Shown piece after piece: positions 13,501 through 25,500 of a stretch of 64,000 nucleotides of DNA (position 1 is the first letter of the stretch; each line of letters begins with the position of its first letter). Position numbers and translations under genes: made by a program. The stretch is from NCBI GenBank assembly GCA_025617745.1, contig CM046857.1, positions 30,305,514-30,369,513 of the forward strand, in the 5' to 3' direction. Under the pieces are notes generated by a model. That model worked only from the letters and a program-made list of their open reading frames with translations. It was not told the origin of the DNA and made no database searches. The stretch is from Heliocidaris erythrogramma. Lineage: Eukaryota; Echinodermata; Echinoidea; Camarodonta; Echinometridae.

Positions 13501-16500
13501 ACAAGGAAGTCAGGAGAATGAAGTATATTATGATGAGCATAACAGACATCAAACCTCCATTTTCTATCAGACATTTATAGATCCGGCTTGTAAGCTTCTA
13601 TTTGACCATTGCTAACCTGCAGACAGAATTTTTTAAGGTCTCAGTGAATCAGCTTTGCCTCGTCACATTGGCACCAATTACATGTACAGTCTTTTAATCT
13701 TTCACTCTTACAATCTTAATGGCAAATAAAAATGTAGTAAATTAACCAATGTTAAAGGAAAATTAGATTTTAAAAATGCTACTTGGCACATGAAAGTTGT
13801 GATTTATAAAATCCACTCTGCATTGCCACTTTAAAGAACAAGTAACCCACGTGATATTCTAGATGCACCTATTGTCTGCTACGTCTTTCCATGGAGGCTG
13901 CCATTTTGTGCATGACACGGATCATTAGGTACCATATGCATTGATAATAGCCTACCTTTACAACAGATACGTCGCTTTGTTCTGATTGTATTACGATTGT
14001 TATTGGCCATGGGCCTAGATAATTGACGACCCATGAGTTCTAATAGCCATCCTGTAAAGCAGATTCCTCGCTTTGTTTTGGTATTGTTACGATTGTCTCC
14101 GTCCTTGACGTCAATTCTCCGTCCTTGACGTATATTTTTTATGAAGTATATTTTTTATGAACAAATTAAGACCTTTTAAAAAATATATAAAACTAAACTT
14201 ACATTTCAGAATATGTGACTTTATCTAATATATATTTGTCCTCTAAAAATCAATTACAAGTTAACGATGAAGGAAATTTTACTTGGGATGAAAAATATGT
14301 TCGTGTACACATAAAGTAATGGCAGCCCCCTTATTATTGCTAGCAGACGATAACTTGGCTGGAAAATAGTGATTTATATCTATATCCTGTGTTTTTACAT
14401 GAAATTGCATGTATCAAATAAGAGGCATATACTACACCATTCAAAATAAGCTAATTCATACGCTGAGGTTAATTTCCCTTTAAAGATTTTAATACTTCTT
14501 TCCAACTAACTTGTTTTTATACATGAACAGCACAATACATGTATTTAAAATGTTTTTTATGCTCATGTATTATGGATAACTCACAGTTTTCTGTACATGT
14601 ACTGTAGGTTAAACATGAACAAGTGCAGGCCTTGTTACAACTAGTCATGTCACAACGACACATTTACATGTATGGAGTAATGTTTTCGCTGAATAAACTA
14701 GTTTCAGGCACTGAAATTAATGCGATGGATGGATGAATTTCAAGTAAATTAATTCAGCTACATGTACAGACACTTTAAGTTTAAAGCATGTTACAATGTA
14801 GATGTACACAAATAATTATCATTATCAATGTCAGCACTCCTGACACTCTTGTCGCCAGAGGATATGTTGAGGCACAAAGCTAACACTATTTGAGGTGTTT
14901 TTGCTATAAAACAATTTTACTCTAAATTTACCCATCTGATTAATTTCAGTGCCAGAAATACAGGTAAGTTTATTCAGCCATTATGTGTCATTGTGACAAT
15001 ACATGTATGCCTCATTTTGACATTACCGGTTGTAAACTAACAGGCCTCACTGGTGTCAACCTCATCAGGCCATCTTGCTAATAGATCTATACAAAAGATG
15101 AGTTACTATACAGAGGTAACCTCTTGTTCAAGGGATACTCAACCGCAGATTGTGGACGTTTTTATGCCGCAAGAGGACACCGTGATCGTTACCTGATCAT
15201 GCCGTTGCCCCGCAGGGCGCAAACTTCGGACAGACTGGTCGCCGCGCAACATACACAGTCTGCCAGAGCTCGAGCTCGAGCTGCGAGATTCGGTCGGCTT
15301 TGTGCAGTCCGACGAACGCATTCAACGCACAAACTTTGTGTACGAGTGAATGGGGATTACGCAATCCTGACTTTCTCCATGGCTGCCTGGTGGCGTATCC
15401 CTTTAAAATATGCACAGTAATGTTTCTCTAAAATGTTTTATGGTTCTAATATACTGCATGATTTGCAAATGTTTTACCAGTGAATGTGTCAACAATTTCA
15501 CAGATAAGATTTCATGAGACAAGCCTATAATTCTTGCTCCTTTCATGTTGTTTATCTTTGATCCATGGGATCATTAACTCAATTTCAAGAAATGTAAATT
15601 TTTTAAAGTGGAAACTTATTGGATACAGGATGCACATTGGGCAAGATGTAAGGAAGAGGATGCATCCAAATATTTCACTTTGAAATTCAGTGGAGAAAAA
15701 ATGAAGGACATTCAAATAAAGGTCAGTACAGGACCAACAGAAATTGTGTAAAATTTACTTTTCACCATCAGTACCCAAGCTCTAGTTGTATACAAATTAA
15801 AGAGAAGGTCAAGTTCTAGGAAAGGTGAAAAATAATTTGTGAGCTTTCTCATTCCTTTTATGTCAGTTTGGAAGAACATCATACATGTAGTAGAAATGTC
15901 CCCAGGAAAGGATTGCTCTTCAAAATTTGATGAGGACTAGCTGAAGTGTTTGGGCCGAACATTCATGCCACATGTACATGCAGTCCTGTATACCTATTTC
16001 TGTGTACAGTGTATCTACTTTTCAGCAACATTGAGTCAAAATCTCATCATTTTGATGATTCCAAAACCGCACCGTATACACCAAATCTTATAGACACAAT
16101 CAACATTTCCCAGCTGCTTTGATACAATTTTTTTCACAATGTAATCACATGACCAGAACTCAAATTTATCTTTAAGTGAGATTTCTTCTGGGCAATGTTT
16201 TCTCATAGATAAATTTGTCCCCTCTGCAACAGATCTCTCCCACCCCATTCATTTTCAGCTACCGAATAATCTTCTAAAAATCAAAGCTTTCCTGAGCTCA
16301 TTTGCTCACAGCTCCCATGAATCTTTTTTTTTCTGTCCTTTTTTCTTTTCTTTACATTACTTTCGGTGACAAAATCCTCAGAGTGAAATACTCTTGACAT
16401 GACTGAGCATGAATCACTACACGTATGGGTGAGTCATGCAAGTGCATTTAAGTTTCCATCTTACTCATCTAATGGTTACAATTAGCTCTTATATTCATAC

Positions 16501-19500
16501 AGATCAGGCAACATCTTCACATTTATTGTTAAAATTTTAATTGTATTCATTTAGTGTACAAAAGAGCAGCCACACTGTTGAGAATTCAATTGATTTTATG
16601 TGTTGCAATTTACAAGCCATACATGTAGGCATTACAGGCACATGTAGCTCTTATGTTGTTTATCCTTAACTGAATAATTTTAATCAACCATAAATGTCCA
16701 CAGTCCCTCGGGCAACAAATACATTTTTCTATTTATAGATTTCTTATTCCAAAAATGAAATTGTCTTGGAGTCTGATCTTCATGATTTCCCAGAACTACA
16801 AACATACATGTATAAACAAATCTCAACTACATGTACGCTCTTTTTTTTTTCATTGCTAAAATTTGAGTATCATTGTTTGGGTTTGTTCATTGTTCTCTCT
16901 CTCTCTCTCTATTATGCGTAGGTTTATGGAAAACTTTTGTTCATGAGAGAAAGGAATTTAATTTATGTTTATTTTTTTGTTTTTAATCACATTTCCCTCA
17001 AACTTTAACAAACAACAAAGAGATGGTTGAGTTCTGGAAAAGGTGAAAAAATAATTTGTGAACTTGCTCTTTCCTTTTATGTCATTTGAGAAGAAGACAG
17101 AAATACATGTATCCACTGAAAAGGTTTGCTCTTCAAATGCCCTCTTATATGAAATATGAAGAGAAATATCTGAAGTGTTCAGGCTGAACATTCATGCCAC
17201 ATGTGTGTACAGTCCCATATACCCATTTCTGTGTGCAGAGCATGTGTTTCCAGTAAGAATGGGTCAATTTCTTATCATTTTGATGATTCTAAAACCTCAG
17301 AGTATAAACCAATTCTTACATGCATGTAGACATTATCAACCATTCCCTATTGCCAAAAGACAGTTTCTTTCACGATGTACCGGTAATCGCATGACCAAGA
17401 ACTCAACTTTATCTTTAATATCAAGGAATAAGGACGGACTTCCCCTTTAACTACTCTAGATACATGTACATACATGTAGATGTAGATGTACATACATGTA
17501 CATGCACATGTCCTTTTCAGACATTCAATGTTTTATATGATGGCAATCTGAAATAACTGGCTCGGTCAAGAATGTATTATATACATGTATACCTAATATA
17601 AGTTATGTATAAAGTATATATGTACAATGTCTTTTTTTTTCCTTTCCGACCTTTCCTGCTTATAGCTGTTAAAATTGGATTTCAATTCTCTACATGAAAA
17701 TGTCTGCACACACTACATGTATCTTTCACGTACAAAAGATCTTATGTCATTTAATATCTCCAAATGCATTTTTCACAAATAAAGTGAAACACTATTAGGG
17801 GGGGGGGGCAAAGATAAATGTGCCACTTTGGACACTGGACATGGCAACTTGAGGAATGAAGAATTATTTATTTGAATGATTATGATTTACATACACTTGT
17901 TGATAGTGACATTTTAATCAGGCCAGAATTCTAGAAACAAAATTCAAGTATTTTCTCTATTTCCTCAAGCTTCCATGATTCTCTCTCTAGGAATCAACAG
18001 TTTGATTTGGCGGAATAAAACAGAAATTCATGTGCTAATAGTAACTGTCTCTCTGAGATGTTGTGAAGTTTATTTTGTTTCTCCCAAAACGGTGTGAAGG
18101 AAATGAATTCTGTAACTTACTATTTTTAATTTTGATTACTCAAATAAAATGATAGTACTCTTTATACTTGCCAGAACTGGACGTTGCATGGCCTATTGTT
18201 TATACTTGTTCAAGGGGGAAGGCCTTCTTGGAAATACATGTACATGTACATAAAGTAGAATCAGAAAAATCAGAAACAGGTATCTGAAGTTCAATTTAGA
18301 AAAATCACATTCTAAGATTACAAGAGAATCAAAAGTACAATGATACTTTAAAGAAGCAGAAACATAGAGAAACAGAAAAGTGAAAGCTTGAGCAAAATCT
18401 GACAAAAATTAAGAAACTTGATTAGTTTTGTAGTTGGGATCAATAAAAGCACAAAATGGGCAATACTGTGATATACTGTATCTTGTTATGACCTCTCCCA
18501 TATGCTTTGTACTTTAAAACTTCATACAGTACATTTCTATTTTCTCTGAAGAAAATAGTTAATCCTAACTGCACCTATGTACATGTATGATCATTGCAAA
18601 TATGTTTTCACACAATTCCTGTAGAAGCAAATCTAATCTTTCATCAACATCTAAGAAAATTGAAATTTATGAAATTTCAGTACAGAGCAAACAAGAAAGT
18701 TCCTCAAAAGATACTTGCCAAATGCCAATGCATTTGACCGATTCAAAACTTTCTTAATTTTGATCAGTTTATCTGAGTCATTTTCTGCTTTTATTCAAAC
18801 CAACTACCTTTACACGTACATCCATATACAGTATCAGGGTGGACTTTCCCTTGAAGTGACCATTACAGATAGGAAATCCAACCCTCACTTTTGGATGTTT
18901 TTGGTTATATTTTTCATTTTACAATATAATGAGAGGAAATATATTTGCATGAGCCATAACTAATTTGTTGGAGCCCCAAATTCAGTATAACAGACAGGGC
19001 AGAAATTCTCCAAGGCTTTTCTGCTCGGATACAATTTTTTAAAACGTTATCCTCCTCATGGATAATCTGTAAAAATTAGAATACAGAAATACAGCTAACA
19101 CATACAATATGTCAGTGCCTTCTTGAGACCTGCTAGTTTACAATTAAATTTTCATCTGGCTTTGGAGAAGTAGTGCTGTGGTGACAAGGTGAGCCCGACA
19201 GATGGGACATTAAAAACATGACAAATACAATTTTATAGCAAATTTTGAGGACTTGATGTGTCATTCTGGTGTTCTAAAATGGTTAAATTATCATTTTTAT
19301 GATAATATAAAGGTTTTTTCTTCTTTATGTATTATCACAAATTGTATGTAGTCCTACTGATATACTATGTATATTGTTCTTAAAAAGTAAAATGTGAAGG
19401 TTGTGACCAACAGGACTAAAACATATCTGACCCAAGTATAGTGTGAATGTAACTCTATGATCTGACCTTTGATCTTCCTAAGATTTCATAAATGATTTTA

Positions 19501-22500
19501 GACTTTTCACAGATTACAATACATCAGAAACCCCTTGAATCTTAAAATTCTAACTTGATTTTCCACAGATATTTGAGTAATGAGCGATTCATTTATGGGT
19601 CAAAACTCAAAAGATGGTCTTTTTGGAGTCAAAATATCCAAAAGTGTGAACATTTTTATTCTTTTCCAGTTTGAATCATGTGTGTCAAACAGGCAGTCTG
19701 ACATAGTAAGAAATAAAAATAAGGGGGTGTATTCTGAGATTGATTTTAAATCTGTGAGATAAAATACCATTAAAATCTTTTTAAATCGGTATTCTGAGAT
19801 TCTGAGAACCATTTTAGCAAGATTTTATCACATCTAAGACACGCCCATTTACGATGCCACTACCAATAAGAAATGTCGTTAGATTTCACTTTCATCATGT
19901 TCAGCCAATAGAATTGCTCTCTGCCAAGACTGCCAGTCTCTGAGACAAGAGAGCGTGATGCGTTATTTTTACAATTTTTATTAAGCGTGCCTTAATGCGC
20001 AAACAAGATTTTGCTAAGATTTCCATGAAAATGACTGAGGTACTTTCAGGGGTTTTAGTAACACCATCACAAGCATCACGGCAAGTGTGATATTAGTTGG
20101 CAAATATCTTGAAATAGAATTTGATAATCATATGAGAATGTTGCTTGAGAAATATACCTAGTTAGTACCCAGTATGTTTTTGATTGCATGACTAGCACCA
20201 TAAAATATCGCACTCACGGTGCATCTTAGAGATAAAATAGCCCCTACCCTATTTTAAGATTTATTTTATCTTTCCCACAAATATGATGGGCGTAAGCGTT
20301 AAAAGCTGCACGTATCATGGGTACAACATACATGTATATACATTTGTAGCATGCATGCAAGAGGTATGATCCTGAGATGAAATAGTTTATAAAATCTGAG
20401 ATAAAATGTGGTCTCAGAATACCATTTTTTTTTTAAATAAAAATTTGTAGAAATAAAATGGTGCTCAGAATACCACCCAAGGTTTGTATTTCACACTTGG
20501 TAGACACTTTCATGGAACTAGCCACTGGAAAATTAGGTGTAATGTCACACAAGGCTTCACACAGACTAGGATATTGGATGCAAACCCCCAAAATGTCAAA
20601 ATATTAACAGTGGCAACATGGACCTTAATATATGTACCTGCTCAAAACTCCTACAGACGAAAATAGTCAAGGACTGCACACATAAAAGAACAATATGTGC
20701 AAAAAAAAGAAATGTAATGTACATGTATGTATGCCATTTTTTCATGATTACATGTAGCTATATGGCAGTAACAGGTGCTCAGGACACATGGGCACCCAAA
20801 ATCCTAGTCCAGACTCCAGAGTCTTCAGACCCCTAAATTTCAAAATTTTAGCCTGGGGCTTCATTGTAGGCATAGAGACCTGGAGTCGAATCTGGAGTTC
20901 TGGACCCTTACAAAAAAATTATGAAGTTGGTGTTTGGCCCTGTTTGGGTAATATGGACAGTTTGGAAAAACTATGATAAGAATTTGAATAAGGGGTATTA
21001 ACTACATGTACATGTATTAACGTGGGATACAAGACAAATTATTTCCCCCAGTAAAACATCACATGTACATGTACATGATATATCAATAGTGATCTTGACT
21101 TTCGAAAAATTTCATTAGTAATGATTCCATAAATTTAAAAGTGAACAAATTTGCTTTGCTTTTCTTTATGTACACCATGTATATAAGCCTACAGTTTACA
21201 TACATGTACACTGTACATAAATGTACATGTACCTCAATGAAACTTCAAGGACATATAAAAACAACTTTTCATATACAGTGCAACCTTGTTATAACTCCTT
21301 GGGACCAAGGAAATTACCTTGTATGTATATCGAAACCTTGTTACGTATATCAGGGCTAAAAAACAATAAAATACAAAGGAGTGGGACCAGCAAATTGACC
21401 TTGTTATAACAAAAGTTTGTTAAAACAGTGTTCTTTATAACCAGGTTCTACTGATGTACATCATGCAATGTCACTACATTCTGATACACATTCATACTAT
21501 GTCAGCCTTGATAAAGCACAAATGCTATTGCAATACATTATACAATATGAAGTCACAACCAGAAAAATTATTTTTGTAGAAATATTCAGTGTCCAATAAA
21601 ATGTAGAATACAGAAAGAGCAGAGAAATACAGTTGTACATGTACATTGTAGCTCACATTCTACTATAAATGGTATACATACAAAAAAAAAATGTGACAAG
21701 TCAAGATACATAATTTTTCAGCTTAAAAAAAAACCCTAGTGTGCTTTCAAAACTAACTAGATAAAACACTACTGTTCGAACATTTAAATCCTCTTATAAA
21801 GGTTTTACAATTTGGGGGGGGGGGGTGACAAAATATTGAGAAATAAATTCAAATCTTTCATTGGCCAGGAATATGTTTAGCAGAACATGTACCACTAAAT
21901 TACAATTAACTAAGTCAAAAAAATGGCATCAGTTCTTATTTCTTATTTGATCAGGAAATAGTTTCCTGATGCCATGTGTTTATGCCCAGTGGAGTATAAT
22001 CTAACATATTCTTGAATTTGTGCCTTCATTAAGAGGAACTACATGTACTTGTATTAAAAATCCAAAATAAATTTATTGAGTACTAAACAACCACGAAAAA
22101 GGACATTTATCAAATTTTCATTACATACATGTACACACTGTAAGTAAATGGGAGAGGTGCTTGTATCACTGAGTTAATAATCCGTATTCGATTGTAAAAA
22201 AAGAAATAAATTATAAGATTTTAACTTTCTTATACTAGTAATAAATCTTACAATGTATTTTTTCAACTTTCACTGATCAATTCCCTCATTTTTCTGGTTT
22301 TATGAAACCAATTTAATATCAAGGTGGACTTCACCTTTCACACTGCAACCATGAGTTTGATTCAAATTCAGTAAAGGAATTCAGTATCAAGCCTTCCATA
22401 AATTAAATGTACATCAAGATGAGAGCACACAATTAAAATCTTCACATAAAAATAATTGAAGACCAGTGTCCTTGGGGAATACCAAATCCTCTTCACTTGA

Positions 22501-25500
22501 ATATCAAGAAAAGTAGAGTTTATATTTGAAGTTTAAGATGATCATTTTGAAGGAAAGCCATTATCATTCACTCAAAGGTCAAATGCAATGTTAATATAGC
22601 TTTATGATAACAGGAGCTCTTTTTAGTTTATTTCAAAAAACAAAATCTTAATGCTATTTTTTTCCTTTTTTTTTTTTTTGTTTTAAAGGAGAATGAAACT
22701 GACAGACAGCTGATAATCATGTGGAAAATTGTCAGCCTGTTCAAAATACTCTGATTTGATTACTCAGTAAAAAGAACAATTTCTCTAAAGTTTGCAGATT
22801 CCTTGCTAGATATTATCCCATGGGGGCTGCCATTTTGAAAATCTGTGATGTCATAGCCGTACAAGTCCATTTAACTGTACACAATGGATATGATGTTGCA
22901 TAATGAATAGCTATTGTACAACTAAAGCCACCAACGCAAAATGGCAGCCATCTTGGTACCCCCATTGTCTCGCACAGGTGATATCTGCAAGCAGTTGTAG
23001 GTCTTTGTCACTTCTTTGAAGAATTGACAAACCTTTGTCCGACCAAGCAACTTACAAGTGCATGCCAAATCCTGCTTAACAAAATAAACGGCTGAACCAA
23101 ATATCTTGACACAAATAGGTTATATGACAGGATAAAAGTATCTTCATTTGAATGACTACAAAAATGGTTTATTATGATAAACTCCAGTGTCATGCATTTC
23201 ACAGGTGATCATGAGTGTCATTGTAGGTAGGTTACAGGTCAGTGGGTATCTCACAAATAGAACTGCTCTGACATTACTTTGTAAAGAAAATGGCAGCCCC
23301 CCATGGGATAATGTCAAGCAAGGAAACTGCAACTTTTGGAGACACTGTTCTCCTTCTTAAATAATCAAATAGGAGTAATTTCAAGATATTTGTAATAGGC
23401 TGAGAATTATCTACATGATTATAGGCTAATGTTTGTTGCCTTTAATAACCAAAGCTCATCTCTCCTACAATGTATGTGTTGTTTTCCACCGACATACATG
23501 TACATGGATGGGTAAATAGGGCTATGGCTAACATTCACTGCACTGCATGAGTTAAAAAGGAAACAAAGTAATAACCAACACTACGGGATGATTCAGATGC
23601 ACTTGATTCTGAAGTACATTTTATATATGTGACCCTCCACCACAAAACGACCAATAAGTCGGAAATTTGGGGTTTTAAAATTTTAACACAGTTTGAAAGC
23701 TTAGATTCTAAGCTTTAAAATCATATATATAACTTGTCTTGCATGGACTAAGCAAACCCTTGTAAATTACAATGAGAATGTCAACGTGTCAGACAGGCTA
23801 ATGACCAAAACAATAGAGAAAACTGGCTCTAAAGAAGAGTGACCATTTAAGAGCGCCTAATCTGTGTCCTATTGTTTGTCGCACAAAAGGTTGAGTCAAA
23901 TCTCCCTAGCATACACTGAAGTACTAATTGGATTGGGTTGAAACTTTCCATACCTTCAGAATAGATATATTTCTTTGTTTCTTTAGATTTTGAATATCAG
24001 ACAGTGCATAGTTTTTAAGCTACATGTATACCAGAAAAGCGATGTGAAGTACAATCCCAGCAAGTTGACACACAGAGTTTGAATGTCCAGGAAAACATGG
24101 TCATTTTGAATGAGAGTAAAAACATATTTCAACAAGGTATTTTAACCTGAAATTTTGTCAGATGGTAGATTAATATATGAACTTTCAGAAAATACAAAAA
24201 AGTTAAAATAAAAATTTCTACCCCAAACCACCTATTTCAGCTCTCTAAAACTCCCATTGCGACTTATTGGTCGTTTTGTGGTGGAGGGTCACATATTACA
24301 GTTTGTATATATATATATAGTATATACTCTCCTAAAAGTTTGGGGTTCCTAAATAAAAAAAAAAAGAAGTACACTGTATGTACATCTTAATCTCATTTTC
24401 CTGTTCCTCATGCATAAATGCTTGACTTTTCCTTTCTAATCCACATACACTTAGATGACCTCTTTTGTATTTAATCCAGACCACATCAGAGTATGAGTGA
24501 CCTCATTCCATTTACAACTCAAAATCAAATTCATACAAATTGAGAATTCAGTCAGCACATGAAAATGTTTATCACACTAATGCACAGATAAATATCTATT
24601 CTTGAATCTCTGGTATGGAACTCATACAAAAAAAAAAGAAGAAAACAGTCATACATGTAATAGACTTCATGTAGATTACCAAGAATTAAAAAAATAAAAA
24701 CAGATAAGCCTGAGTCATATCGAATATTTCATAAACCGGGATTCGACGGCTTTGATTCGATCGAATACCGGTTAATCGATAAATGATGCGGTGAAAACAG
24801 AGTTGCACACAGTTGCACGCAGTGCATGCACCATGCACCGGTCCGCTGGCATCGCGGGCATATGTATGGGCTCTCGCTGCTCGAAATTAACGATAGCCCG
24901 CTAGCCAATGGCTAGTAAAAATCACAGCGGACGAGCCAAAATCTTAAGTTTATGGTCCGTATGGCTAGCCAAAATATCACTAGTGTCGCACGAAGCGATG
25001 CTCATTGTCGACACACCCGACAATGATTCAAATTCAAAGAATTAATAATCTTACTTTGTCTTTGGAGAGCTGAATGGAACACGTTTGTTCGATGCCAAAA
25101 AAAAAAACAATATGAAATAAACTTGTAGACTCGACTTCATTCAGCTTCAGAGATCATTCAGAAGTAATTGCCAATTTGATGAGAGTGTGATATTAGTTAT
25201 TGCGAATTAAGTAGGAACACTCGTACTCATGCCCGTATTTATCATGTTCAATTATACAATTGTCAAATTGACAATGCAGAGAGAGTGCAAGAAAATTATC
25301 GTAAACTTCAGTTCGTAACGACAAAACGATTTTTCCACAGAGAAAGCACAGGTAAAGCGCGACATCCTCCGCGAGCGAATTAGCGAAAGTTAGCCAACAG
25401 TTTGAACTTTGAAGTCGCCTTCACGTTCTCTGCTAGTATATATGCTGTACGTTACGGAGTTTCTTTTTTTATTTGATTTTTTCATGGTGGCTACGGTAGT

